64,000 nucleotides of DNA, from assembly GCA_037074535.1 (NCBI GenBank), contig CM073463.1:65350595-65414594 (forward strand), in the 5' to 3' direction. Below are positions 1 to 10,059 of this stretch, piece by piece. The stretch's first letter is position 1. Each line of letters opens with the position of its first letter. The stretch is from Gleditsia sinensis. Taxonomy: Eukaryota; Streptophyta; Magnoliopsida; Fabales; Fabaceae. The translations under genes and the position numbers were made by a program. Under the pieces are notes generated by a model. The model did no database searches and was not told where the DNA came from. It saw only the letters and a list, made by a program, of their open reading frames with translations.

Positions 1-1169
1 TTCACACAAATATCTTAATCACTTACATTATTCTCAGAGATGATTCTCAAAATATTCTCCATGTTTCCAAATTAAAAATTTCGAGATTAGCTTAAATCTT
101 ACTTTCCATACTTTACTCCTCAAAAACTTCAACACCGTTAACTCCTTTGATTACATTCGTCAAAGCACCATTACATCATCATCCATCTATTCTTTTCAAA
201 ATCTCTATTACTTTAATCTACTAATCAGTTGAACACCATAATAACTGAGTTCCAAAGATTAGAAATTATCTTTCCTTGCAATGAGGGAAAACAACCTTGC
301 ATTTAATGTCAACCGTTAATGAGGGAGAATGCAATGAAACAGACGAAAAGCACAATAGAGAATGGTGCCAAAATAGAAAGTCAAAAATTTGGACAAATAT
401 TGAAAAGCATTAAATCGGTGGCCGTAATTCTTGAAAATCTGTAAACAAAATCTAACTGCTATTTCGGCGAAAATCGGTGGCCGCAATCGGTGGTCGCAAA
501 TTTTGAATATATGTGCCAAAATTTAATTCAAAGATATTGTTATTCGGCAGAAGCATATCATATGGAAAAGAAATATTTCTGAGCCTATAAAGTCTGTGAA
601 TAACAAGAGCACATAGTAAACTGGTAGGATGCAGTTGGTTGCTTCAAAATATATAATCAATCAACTGTAAATAACCAGTCCAAATTAAAAATTTTCAAAA
701 TAGCTAGTCGACTTATAAACCAATAGTCGACTGGTAAAAACATTGAGAAAACAAAATAAACCATTTGATTGTTCCTCTTCAACAATCAATTGGTTTGCAT
801 TTTCACTCTCTTTTTTTTCTTTTTCTTCGTTTTTTTTTACAATGATGGTTATCACCTACAACCTTTCAAGACATCAATGCTTCATCAAAGACAACAAGAA
901 AAAGACAGATTTTTGGTGATATCTTATCTTATGCTCTTTATGTGCTTAATATGAGTCTGAGTCAGAACTACTGTACATATACATGCTTGCCGTCATTTTT
1001 GAAATTTTTTTTTCCTTTAATTTAGCTGATATCCACCAATCACTCACATAGTTGTTCTAATAATACCCGGCCATTCACATAACTTTTATAAATATGCCCT
1101 TCTCTGAGTTCTATAAATGCTTACATTAGTATCTTTATCTTCATACTCAGAGTTAAGGTGATAGAAATT
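1..1169 (+). other. LOG-1 upstream cargo flank with decayed promoter
   Basis: This non-coding stretch is part of the cargo of element A and aligns with 38870-39979 of element C. Two TATA-type boxes (1087-1094 and 1112-1118) precede the LOG-1 start by about 80 and 58 bp. Around 625-740 there are short repeated motifs (AGTCGACT twice, and a CAGTTG/CAACTG pair) that are also present in C. Only the part from about 970 onward is also recognisable upstream of LOG-2 in element L. I see no coding sequence here. Confidence 0.6.
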
Positions 1170-1820
1170 ATGGAGGGAACCGCATTCTGTTAGTTTCGAA
1201 ATATCTGTGTCTTTTGTGGTTCCAGTCCTGGAAAAGATGGGGAGTATGTTAAAGCAGCAAAAAATCTGGGTATAGTGCTGGCCAGAAGAAAAATTCATCT
1301 TGTCTATGGTGGAGGTAACTGTGGGTTAATGGGGTGTGTGGCTACAGCTGCACATGTAGGAGGATGCCAAGTTCTAGGTATTATTCTTACAGCTCTAGCT
1401 GCATCTAGCAACATAGGGAAAACAATTGGGGAAGAATATAGAGTAGCTTCCATGCATGAATGCATGGCTATAATGATGAGCAATGCTGACGCCTTCATTG
1501 CCTTACCAGGTGGTTTTGGTACTTTAGAGGAGATTTTCCAAATAGTCTATTGGGTACAACTGAATATGCATCACAAACCGATAGGTTTGTTAAATGTTAA
1601 TAACTTCTTTGATGGTTTGTTGTCTTTTCTAGATCAAACTGTGGAACAGAAGTTTATCCCACACTCAGCATGATGAATTCTCATCTCGGCTTCAAATGCT
1701 GAGGAGTTGATTGATGCCTTACAAGCATATGTTCATGTACCTGATCTAACTATTGCTCAAATAGAATGGACGGCAGACAATAGCAGAAAGCGCAAATTGA
1801 ACTTGGATCTTCATCTGTAA
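1170..1820 (+). pseudogene. LOG-1: LOG-family cytokinin-activating enzyme pseudogene in element A
   Basis: This is a 217-codon frame colinear with LOG-2 and LOG-3. The LOG family removes ribose 5-phosphate from cytokinin nucleotides to give free active cytokinin. The frame keeps CGSSPG, GGGNCGLMG and PGGFGTLEE, but has TAG at codon 8 (1191-1193) and TGA TGA at codons 168-169 (1671-1676). The Arg of the conserved MHxR motif (codon 98, 1461-1463) is Cys, and codon 7 is Cys. The two TGA codons and both Cys codons are C-to-T changes at CpG compared with LOG-3, as expected for methylated silenced DNA. It is intronless and antisense to its host element. An open stretch from 1275 starts at a GTG that is an ordinary internal Val codon, not a start. 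Confidence 0.9.
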
Positions 1821-1829
1821 CTATAGCAA

Positions 1830-2990
1830 GATGTGGACCCACTTTTACTTTCTTAGGGTTATCTTGGATACCATCTTGCTAGCCACATACCTTAAGAAAG
1901 TACTATTACTAAGTCAAAATTCATATTTTGAGAACTTAGCATATAGCTGATACTCCCTTGGAGTTTGTAATACTATCTTTAAATATTGCTTATGATCCTC
2001 TGAACTCTTGAAATATTCTAGTATATTATCAATAAATATAATAACAACTTGATTTAGGGATGGCTTAATTACTTATTCATTAACTCTATAAATGTAGCTG
2101 GGGCATTTGTCAATCCAAATAACACAACTATAAACTCATAGTGTCCATGCCGAATCTTGAAAGCAAATTTTTTTTTTAATATCCTCTTCTCTTATCCTTA
2201 ATTGATAATATCTAAATATCAAATCAAGTTAAATTTTTTTCTTTTAAAAAAATGTTGAGAACTTTCTAACTGATCAAATAGATCATCTATAAGAGGTAAT
2301 AAGTATTTATTCCACATTGTTACTTTATTCAATTGTCTATAATCTATGTATAATCATAGTGATCCATCTTTCTTTCTCACAAATAGAACTGGAACACTCT
2401 AAGTAAAAGTTCTAGGGCTTTTAAATCCCTTGTCTAACATGTCTTGTAACTATTTCTTTTTCAGTTCTTTAAGTTCAGTGGGTGCCATTCTATATGGAAA
2501 TATAGACGCTGGCCAGGAAATAAATCAATACCAAATTCTATTTATTATTTCGGGGTAATCCTGGAAATTCCTCAGGAATTATATCAGAAAATTCTCTAAT
2601 CACTGGAACTTGATTTACAGTGGTATACTTTATATCAGCATCTCTCACCACTGCCAACTATCCTTGGCACCTTTTTGTAATCACTTATGGACTGCTAAAG
2701 CAGAGATTAGGTTACTGGATATCTCACTAAGATTTCTTTGTATCAAAAGAGAAAATTCTCCAAGAATATTGAATTTAATCACCTTCTAGTGACATTTCAA
2801 AATGACATGACATAATGCCAACAAATTCATTCTCAATATCACATCACAATCTACCATATCTAGACAACCGGGTACAACGGATGTCACATTCAGAAACTAT
2901 CATATTTTGTATCTGTCTCAATTTCTTAAATTCTTTAAGACGCATCTCGCTAAAAAACAGAGTTAGCCCAACCGTCAGTTAACCATGCCA
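1830..2990 (-). pseudogene. Element A gag/protease/RT remnant
   Basis: On the minus strand this matches decayed Del/Tekay-like pol. The complement near 2460-2500 reads PYRMAPTELKELK, the start of the RT region also seen intact in element D. The part near 2000-2180 resembles the RT section around the FIDD box. Protease-like and gag-like scraps (DVIL; LKEFKKLRQIPNM-type sequence) lie at about 2780-2950. Many stops and frameshifts are present. RT is cut off about 100 bp from the LOG-1 stop codon, and no RNase H or integrase core follows. The same arrangement is found in element C. Confidence 0.7.
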
Positions 2991-3145
2991 ACATAGCATA
3001 CTATAAACTTACTTACTTGAACAAAAGAACAACATCCTATCGAACCCCTTTAGCAGCACCGTGAGTATAAGCATGTCCGGATTCATACCCATACTCAAAG
3101 TCCTACCTAAAGGTCCGTTACTCCATGAACACAGGAAAACCTAAA

Positions 3146-3157
3146 GCTCTGATACCA
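3146..3157 (-). other. Primer-binding site of element A
   Basis: The complement reads TGGTATCAGAGC, the 12 nt complementary to the 3' end of plant initiator tRNA-Met. It lies 3 bp inside the LTR end at 3161. Confidence 0.9.
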
Positions 3158-3319
3158 CTCTGTCACAGCCCCAAATGATAGAACACATGACCGGCACGGT
3201 ATAAGGGTTTCCCCCTAGCCGCAAGCCTAACACATAGCATGCACAAACATCTAGCACACAATCCAGAGTACATAATAAATATAACTGGCCACATATGCCA
3301 CATCCAATATCAGAAAAAT

Positions 3320-3323
<4 letters not shown>

Positions 3324-3387
<64 letters not shown>
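3324..3387. repeat. (TA)n microsatellite in element A LTR
   Basis: About 32 TA units. The same LTR position has (TA)n in both LTRs of element C (35027-35111 and 42084-42141), with different lengths. Apparent Tyr-Ile repeat ORFs here are artefacts of the tract. Confidence 0.95.
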
Positions 3388-3389
<2 letters not shown>

Positions 3390-4065
3390 ATGAATCCAAC
3401 ATCTGTGATTCAACTTGGCCCATGGCCTCATAATATTCATGTGATTCAACTTGGCCCAAGGCCTCATAATATCAACATCATTGTAAAATATAAAACCGTT
3501 TTCCAAATAACACATCAAAATACGCAAGAAGCGAGGATTCTGCCTGTAAGTTCATGGAGGTACACTAGACACAAACTAAACTAAACAAACAATACAAAAG
3601 AGCCTTGCCCAAATTGGGGCTCACCAACACTATCTTCAGCCTCCTAGGAAGCTGTAGCTGGATCAAAGTCTCTGTGATTATCTGTGGGGAGGAAACAGAA
3701 GAGGGGTGAGATCACCACATCTCAGTGAATGGATAAATCACACTATAACAAAAACAGGGCAAACCAAGCACGAATGTTTCGCAATGAGTTTAATAATTGA
3801 AATCAAAGTGTAAAGATAATAATAGAAACATTAAGCATTTAACCATAATTTATTGAAAGAAAAGCTAAACAGTTCAAATGTATATTCAAAAGATAAAACA
3901 TGATTAAATCAGTAACAGTAGAGCAAATCAATTATGCATGGTAAGTAATAAATGAAGTTATTTATGCAATAACAATGATGAATGAGATTGTTTAGAAATA
4001 TTTAATTTTTAAGAAAAATGCACTAGTTTATTGGAGGTTTTTCCTAACAGATCTATCATCTCTCC

Positions 4066-4212
4066 CAAGCACACAGCAAGGATAGGGTAATCACTGTAGG
4101 CGTAGACATAAGTCCACCCTAAATCCCCCAAGCACACAGCAAGGGTATGGTAATCACTGTAGGCGTAGACATAAGTCCACCTTAAATCCCCCAAGCACAC
4201 AGCAAGGGTATG
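4066..4212. repeat. About 62-bp tandem units in LTR of A, split by L
   Basis: Units starting CCCAAGCACACAGCAAGG and ending in CCACCCTAAAT repeat two and a half times here. The third unit resumes at 14284 beyond element L. Matching arrays are at about 35775-35965 and 42750-42940 in element C. Short ORFs across the array are by-products. Confidence 0.85.
4208..4212. repeat. Target-site duplication of element L, left copy
   Basis: GTATG before the 5' LTR is repeated exactly at 14284-14288 after the 3' LTR. Removing the element and one copy rejoins an uninterrupted tandem unit of LTR A. Confidence 0.97.
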
Positions 4213-4411
4213 TGATGAGTGAGTTTTATACTCATAAATTAAATATTTTCATCTTATCTTTTGCCATAATTAAGCATAAATCTCCCTTACTTGTCTTTAG
4301 TTTTGTGTCTTTCTTACAGATGGAGAGAAGAGTAGAAAATGGACTTAATCGGAGGAATCAGAGCTAAATTGTGGTTCTTTGGGAATGATGTCTATAAATC
4401 AAGCAGATAAA

Positions 4412-4530
4412 ACAAATTCATTAAGGATGGCTGAGTAAGGAGCATTATCATATTGTCTCTTGAGACGCATCCTAATGGATATATGCACAAATTTATTCTT
4501 GATTTATGATCACATTTCCAAAAGAACTAA
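4412..4530 (+). pseudogene. Decayed fragment of the Cys4 ORF inside the 5' LTR of L
   Basis: About 120 bp align with 9779-9917 of the intact Cys4 ORF. Both share TTCATTAAGGATGGCT, GAGTAAGGAG, and GTCTCTTGAGAC followed by a CATCCTA block, then a CATTTC block. The LTR version has small deletions and no open frame. The identical stretch is at 12452-12570 in the 3' LTR. Confidence 0.75.
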
Positions 4531-5559
4531 AACACAAAGATTCAAGGCAAAGCACCCAATGTTGAGAATATGTTTGCTGGTTGCAGTCCAGCCCAACCTT
4601 GCTGTAGTAATTGGGCCATAGCTCCGAAAATACATATCCAATATGTATGAAATTTGGTAGATGTGTAGAGGACACAATTGGGTATAACTTTCATGTTCAA
4701 GTGGTCAGACAATTCAGACACTAGAAGGGCCAAAAATGGGCTAGAATCGAATCTTTCTTCTGCTGCAGTCCAGCCCGACTTTGCTCTAGTATTTTGACCA
4801 TAAGTCACAAATTACGTATCCAATTTGTCCACAATTTGTCTTGCCGGAAAGCTAACGAAATTTCCTACAACTTTCATGTTGAAGAAGTCAGCAAATTCGG
4901 CAGATTTCAAGACGATATTCAAGGCTCAATTTCGGTGCACATGATGGAATCCAAATTGTCAACTTTGTACAAATTTCTACCTAACAATTTTGACAATTAC
5001 CACACCTACCACACTTAATTGTATCTATAAATAGAGGACTTAAGGGGTGAGTTAGGGAGTTTTTTGGAGAGCTTTGGATAGAGCTTGGGAAAGCTTTGTT
5101 GGAATTCTACGAACTTGTAATGTTATTCTCTCTTTAGACATCTTGTATTTTTTTCATTTCCTTTCGTAATATTATCATGTTTCTTCATCTTTCATTTCAC
5201 TTTCTTGCCTTGATTATGGAGAACTAATCTCCTAATGCTAAGGTGAAAGGGTGAAACTCTTGGTATGAGAATAATAATTTATCTAACTCTTAATCTTAAT
5301 GTTTATCTTTGATATTGTATTTACCTTCCTATTTCTTTTCTCATGATTATTTCTTAATGGCTGGTTTTATCATACCGCCGATTTCTTGTTATGTTATTGG
5401 ATGGTTTTATTAGACCGCCTATCTCTTATTATTTTCATGGTTGGCTTTGCCGCCTACTTTATTTTATTTTACTATTGGTTGGCTTTGCCACCGATTCTAT
5501 TTCATTTTATTTTGTTATGTGAATTAATTTTCTACCTTTCATTTTTTGCATAAGTTAAT

Positions 5560-5836
5560 CTTGTAAAATGTGAATTTTGATATATTGTAGACAATCTTTG
5601 GCACAATAAATGCTTGAATCAATCTTGATTTATTGTAGACAATATAATGATTGGCACAATTTATGCTTGAATCCATTTACAAGTTATCTTTTGCATCTTT
5701 GTATTTTTAATCTTGTAAAGTGTGAACCTTGATACATTGTAGACAATTTTTGGCACAATAAATACTTGAATCACTCTTGATTTATTGTAGACAATATGGT
5801 GATTGGCACAATGTACGCTTGAATCCATTTTACAAG
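5560..5836. repeat. Tandem duplication in the LTR of L
   Basis: Two diverged units of about 124 bp, 5560-5683 and 5712-5836. Each runs from CTTGTAAA through TTGTAGACAAT...GGCACAATAAAT to GAATCCATTT(T)ACAAG. The pair recurs at 13600-13876 in the 3' LTR. Confidence 0.9.
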
Positions 5837-6252
5837 AATGTCTTAATTATTAGAAAGGAGGTAAATATAAGTCATGTATAAACAAAGTTGAGCTTAAATT
5901 AACATATCATCCGATTAGAACTTTATTCGTGTAAAGATTCTAATTGAGTACTAAAAGAGTTAAATTTATTTTTATTCGATATACCAAGCGTGGATCCCCT
6001 AACCTTAGCATGCTTCTTTACCTTAAATACATCTTCATTTAATTTCAGTATATTAGTTCTTTGCATATTTTGTTCAATATTCCTCTCACAAAACAAGACA
6101 TCGGGAACTAGGTTAGAAGTAATTATTTTGGATCTATATTAGAATTTTCTCTCAATTGGCAATCTCTGTGGGATCGACCTTGCATACCACTAAATCTATA
6201 CTCCAATAGATTCGTGCACTTGCGAGTTTTAATTAAAACAACAACAAGTTTT

Positions 6253-6271
6253 TGGCGCCGTTGCCGGGGAT
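6253..6271 (+). other. Primer-binding site of element L (tRNA-Asp)
   Basis: TGGCGCCGTTGCCGGGGAT is complementary to the 3' end of plant tRNA-Asp(GUC) including CCA. It starts 9 bp after the LTR, as is usual in Athila/Tat elements. The leader 6272-6652 holds no gene I can recognise. Confidence 0.9.
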
Positions 6272-6652
6272 TGCGACGGAAAAGCTATTTGGATCCAGGT
6301 AAGTACTTTTCTTCCACTAGTTATAGTTAGAACATTTGTTTATTCTGTGTATAGAAATTTTTCTTTAGAACTGTTTCCTGAAAATTGGTGTAGTAATTTG
6401 GGTGTATAAAATTGGTTGATTCTGTCAACAAGGCTAAAAGCGCCTAAGGAGTATGGGTTTTAAGAGAAACCATTGTGATTCCTCCATATTTTCCTGGGAG
6501 TCTACCGATTAAATACCACCCATTATTACTAACACTTTGGAAAAAAAAGAGTTTGTATAATTTTGTGATTTTTATTTTGTGGTGTTTGCATGTTGTAGCC
6601 GTTGTGTAGTTAGATACTTTTTCATAATTAGGAAGCAATTTTTTTTTAGTTT

Positions 6653-9271
6653 ATGTGTGCTTGGAAACGTGATAAAGATAAGCGGTTGGTTAGGAAAAGT
6701 TTAGGGTCAACCATTGAGTGTACAATAGAGACATTAGATTCTGCTGGATCACCATTAAAAATGGAAGAACAAGTTGTGCATAATAAAACTCTTATGGAGT
6801 ACTTCTCACCTGTCATAGCCAATACTCCATCTTGCATAGTTTTGCCACAAACTAATGCAACTCATTTTGAAATCAAACCATCCATACTCCAACTTTTACC
6901 ATCATTTTATGGTTTGGAAAGAGAAGATCCATACATGCACATTAAAGAGTTTCTTGAAATCTGCTCGACATTTCGATTCCAAAATTTCAATGATGAGTCA
7001 ATCAGGCTTAGAATGTTCCCATTTTCATTGAAAGATAAAGCTAAATCCTGGTTGAACTGTCTTCCTACTGGAACTATTACTAATTGGAATCAATTAGTAA
7101 ATAAATTTCTGGCAAAATTTTTCCCTATGTCTAAAACTGATGCCCTTAGGAGAGAAATTTCTGATTTTTTTCAAAAAGATGGTGAACAATTTTTTGAATG
7201 TTGGGAAAGATTTAATGATCTTCTTCTGAAATGTCCTCATCATGGTTTTGAAACTTGGAGATTGGTGAAATATTTCTATGATGGTTTAACTTCATCAAAT
7301 CGTCAAATGATCCAAAGCATGCATGGTGGGAGATTTTTACAATTGAATGAGGGGGAAGCTTGGGAATCCTTAGGATCTTTATCTGAAAATTCTCAGCATT
7401 GGAACTGCATAGATCCCAGGGATAAGAAATCTCAAATACAAAAAAAGGGAGGAATTTACGAAGTGAGTGATGACACAGATGTGAGAATTGCCTTAGCTAG
7501 CTTGACTAGAAAGGTAGAAGCTTTAACTTTAAGTCATACTCTGAACCCTTCTACCAATACTAGGATAGAGGCATGTGCCTTATGTTCTAGTACATCTCAC
7601 ATTGCACAATTTTGTCCATCCATACCAGCTTACCAAGAAGCATTTTCTGAGCAAGCTAATTCTCTTCAGTCTTATGGAAAATCATCAGATAGTCCATTTG
7701 CACCCACATATAATCCAAATTGGAGGAATCATCCAAATTTTTCATGGAGGCAAAATCAACCTACAATGAATCAAAATGGGCAACAATTTGCCTCTTCCAA
7801 TTCATACCCTCACGTTTCTCAACATGCTCCGCCTTTCGGGGTACCACAACAAAGAAAACCTTCTTTGGAGGATACCTTGCAACAGTTCATGCAATCGACC
7901 CAACAAATCTTGCAATCTCACACTCAAGCTATTTCCAAGCTTGAAACACAATTGGGTCAATTAGCCAATGCTGTAGGAGAAAGAGAAAAAGGAAAATTCC
8001 CCAGTCAACCTGTTCCAAATCCTAAGGGTCAATATGAAGTAGGATCATCAGCAAATCCTGAGGAAGAAGTAAAGTCTGTGACAACCCTTAGATCTGGAAA
8101 GGTCATCGATAATCATGTTCACATGCCAGAAAATAAAGAACAGAGTCAACATGAATCCCAAACTAATGACTCAAGTGAAAAGAAAAGTGAACAAATTTCT
8201 TATGCCCCCAAAGCTCCTTTCCCTCAAAGACTTGCATCTGTCAAGAAAGGTACTCAGTATAGTGACATTTTAGAGGTGTTTAAGCAAGTAAGCATTAACA
8301 TCCCTTTTCTTGACGCTATTAAACAAGTACCTGCTTACTCAAAATTCCTGAAAGATCTTTGCACGGTGAAAAGGAAAACTAATGTTCCAAAAAAGGCATT
8401 TTTGACTGAACAAGTGAGTTCTATAATTCAGCAAAAAACTCCTGTCAAGTACAAAGATCCAGGTTGTCCTACAATTTCTTGTATTATAGGTGACCATGTG
8501 ATTAACAGAGCCTTACTTGATCTAGGAGCAAGTGTGAATTTGCTGCCATACTCTGTGTATGAGAAACTTGGGTTAGGAAAGCTGAAACCTACATCAGTGA
8601 CCCTTCAGTTAGCTGATAGGTCCACCAAAATCCCTAGAGGTGTCATAGAAGATGTGCTCATTAAGGTTGATAAATTCTACTTTCCAGTAGATTTCATTGT
8701 TCTTGACACTGAACCTGTTGAGAATACAGAGACACAAATTCCAGTCATTTTGGGTAGACCATTTCTGGCAACATCCAATGCAATCATTAATTGTCGAAAT
8801 GGAATTTTGAATTTATCTTTTGGAAATATGACTGTGGAATTAAATGTTTTTAATGTCTCTCATCAACTTGTGGACATGGATGATTTATGTGAGGTCAACC
8901 TAATTGAAAGTGCCATTTCTGATTCATTTTTAGACTCCTTTAGTAATGATCATCTAGAAAAATATTTGATTCATTTCGATAAGGGTAAAAATGAGGATTA
9001 TCTGGTTCGTGAAGCAGACTCTTTGTTAGAGACAACTCCACTAATGGATACTGATAAATGGAAAGCCAAAAAAGAAAAAGTCTCACCTTTTGAGTCAGTT
9101 CCACTGCCATCTGTTGTTCATACTGTTTACCCACATGGTGCAGTAAAGATTGAAAATCCCAAGAACGGTGATGTGTTTAAAGTAAATGGTCAAAGATTGG
9201 AAGCATTTTTGGAATTACCAAATCCGGAGATAGAGGAGACACCTTTGCGTGATCCTGTCTACAAGGATTGA
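6653..9271 (+). CDS. Gag-protease polyprotein of element L, fused to an integrase tail
   Basis: 872 residues, fully open. Residues about 85-245 are a Gag domain (RLRMFPFSLKDKAKSWL, KFLAKFFP, CPHHGFE motifs). A zinc knuckle Cx2Cx4Hx4C runs from Cys308 to Cys321. A Gln-rich stretch with likely coiled-coil character follows (about 385-445). The retropepsin has its active site at Asp623 (DLGASVNLLP), and ILGRPFLATS is the conserved downstream motif. The last 50 residues (from about Tyr826, YPHGAVKIENPKNG and KVNGQRLE) look like the C-terminal end of an Athila-type integrase. They follow the post-protease linker directly, so RT, RNase H and most of integrase are gone without breaking the frame. 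The product could form particles and mature itself but not copy or insert DNA. The start is the first ATG of the frame, 382 bp after the primer site. Confidence 0.92.
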   Translation: MCAWKRDKDKRLVRKSLGSTIECTIETLDSAGSPLKMEEQVVHNKTLMEYFSPVIANTPSCIVLPQTNATHFEIKPSILQLLPSFYGLEREDPYMHIKEFLEICSTFRFQNFNDESIRLRMFPFSLKDKAKSWLNCLPTGTITNWNQLVNKFLAKFFPMSKTDALRREISDFFQKDGEQFFECWERFNDLLLKCPHHGFETWRLVKYFYDGLTSSNRQMIQSMHGGRFLQLNEGEAWESLGSLSENSQHWNCIDPRDKKSQIQKKGGIYEVSDDTDVRIALASLTRKVEALTLSHTLNPSTNTRIEACALCSSTSHIAQFCPSIPAYQEAFSEQANSLQSYGKSSDSPFAPTYNPNWRNHPNFSWRQNQPTMNQNGQQFASSNSYPHVSQHAPPFGVPQQRKPSLEDTLQQFMQSTQQILQSHTQAISKLETQLGQLANAVGEREKGKFPSQPVPNPKGQYEVGSSANPEEEVKSVTTLRSGKVIDNHVHMPENKEQSQHESQTNDSSEKKSEQISYAPKAPFPQRLASVKKGTQYSDILEVFKQVSINIPFLDAIKQVPAYSKFLKDLCTVKRKTNVPKKAFLTEQVSSIIQQKTPVKYKDPGCPTISCIIGDHVINRALLDLGASVNLLPYSVYEKLGLGKLKPTSVTLQLADRSTKIPRGVIEDVLIKVDKFYFPVDFIVLDTEPVENTETQIPVILGRPFLATSNAIINCRNGILNLSFGNMTVELNVFNVSHQLVDMDDLCEVNLIESAISDSFLDSFSNDHLEKYLIHFDKGKNEDYLVREADSLLETTPLMDTDKWKAKKEKVSPFESVPLPSVVHTVYPHGAVKIENPKNGDVFKVNGQRLEAFLELPNPEIEETPLRDPVYKD

Positions 9272-9448
9272 TATGCTTCTGTTGTTAAACATTACCGTGC
9301 ACGTTATCTAGGTAAGATCTTTCTTTATTTAACTTGCATTAATTGGTTTTCTCATTGTAATCTTCTTTTGAATTTCTATTGTTTCCTTGCTCTTGTTGTT
9401 TTTTCCCTCTCTTTCAAAAAAAAAAAAAAAAAAAAAATTGAGTCGATA
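9272..9448 (+). promoter_or_regulatory. Spacer with possible splice donor and poly(A) tract
   Basis: Contains AG|GTAAGA at 9310-9317, a good donor match, and a run of A (9416-9437) directly before the Cys4 ORF. A similar CTTTC-plus-poly(A) segment recurs at 11044-11067 after LOG-2. Splicing is a guess from the motif alone. Confidence 0.3.
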
Positions 9449-10003
9449 ATGGAGGACGTTCTCGCACAATTGAAAAATCATTTTCCTTCTCTTCCACCCA
9501 ATGCATTGACAAAAATTTACAAAGCACGGGTTGAAAGATTGAGGTTAATGATGATAATGGGAATACCTGCTGATATTCGTTGGCTAATTGAAGCTAAGGT
9601 ACGGTTATCCGGTGAATCTGCAAATGATTTCATCTCTTACATGCCTGGTTTAGGAAAAAGTAGTTTTGCTAAAAAGCGCAGAGCTAAACGAATGGGTGTT
9701 TGTTACAAATGTGGACGTGAAACTTGTAACAAACGTTGCCGTTCTTTGGGTTGGGTGTCTGTAAATCGGGAAGACAAAATTAAGTTCATTAAGGATGGCT
9801 TGAGTAAGGAGTCATTGGATGATGACTTTCATCCAACGTCTCTTGAGACACATCCTAGTGGATCTGTGCATATCAGTATTGTCGGTCTATGGCCCCATTT
9901 CAAAAAAGAACATAAACGGTACAGTTTTGGGAATCTGACGTTAAAAGACCCTGTTTGCCAATTTATAAGAAAATTGGATGGGAAGCATATCCTCGACCCA
10001 TAG
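9449..10003 (+). CDS. Cys4 zinc-finger protein resembling plant-virus nucleic-acid-binding proteins
   Basis: 184 residues from ATG 9449; the frame is open further upstream only through the poly(A) tract. Residues 74-82 are a basic run (AKKRRAKRM), followed at once by a Cys4 motif, Cys85-x2-Cys88-x4-Cys93-x3-Cys97, then a conserved-looking VNREDKIKFIKDG. The order of basic stretch, Cys4 and a short hydrophobic tail resembles the cysteine-rich nucleic-acid-binding proteins of Carlavirus and relatives (Betaflexiviridae), which bind nucleic acid and in some cases suppress silencing or act in the nucleus. The Cys spacing is shorter than in those proteins, and residues after about 125 match nothing I know. 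It lies between the truncated pol ORF and LOG-2 in the same orientation. Alternatives are an unrelated host zinc finger or an old env-position ORF. Openness is certain; function is inferred. Confidence 0.7.
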   Translation: MEDVLAQLKNHFPSLPPNALTKIYKARVERLRLMMIMGIPADIRWLIEAKVRLSGESANDFISYMPGLGKSSFAKKRRAKRMGVCYKCGRETCNKRCRSLGWVSVNREDKIKFIKDGLSKESLDDDFHPTSLETHPSGSVHISIVGLWPHFKKEHKRYSFGNLTLKDPVCQFIRKLDGKHILDP

Positions 10004-10059
10004 AGGGCGTTTAAGCCGTTACTGGACGTAAAACCAGAGGAAGATGTGAGCCACAATCA

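Larger units (their letters stand above)
3161..4212 (-). repeat. Element A 5' LTR, first part
   Basis: The minus-strand LTR terminus is here (plus-strand TGTCACAGCC) and is split by element L at 4213. It contains a (TA)n tract and about 62-bp tandem units. The same sequence occurs at 34866-35920 and 41922-42900 in element C. Confidence 0.9.
4213..6243 (+). repeat. Element L 5' LTR
   Basis: 2,031 bp, TGATGAGTGAG to AAAACAACA, paired with 12253-14283 at a constant offset of 8,040 with no mismatch seen. A TATA-like TATAAATA lies near 5026. The AT-rich second half carries short repeats with GGYTGGYTTTRCC-type units (about 5350-5500) and a tandem pair (5560-5836). Confidence 0.97.

Noticed and set aside
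1..3160. Segmental duplication of a host LOG locus as explanation for similarity to 38870-41921
   Set aside because: Both copies lie between element-specific sequences (RT remnant, primer site, LTR), and C has a near-perfect target-site duplication, so retrotransposition explains the copies better.
3141..3527. ORFs rich in Tyr-Ile repeats on both strands (also at 34868-35309, 42000-42302, 44474-44763)
   Set aside because: They are translations of (TA)n microsatellites inside LTRs.
4009..4200. Repetitive small protein across the 62-bp tandem units (also 35721-35906 and 42698-42889)
   Set aside because: It follows from a unit length near a multiple of three within an LTR; no start context or independent support.
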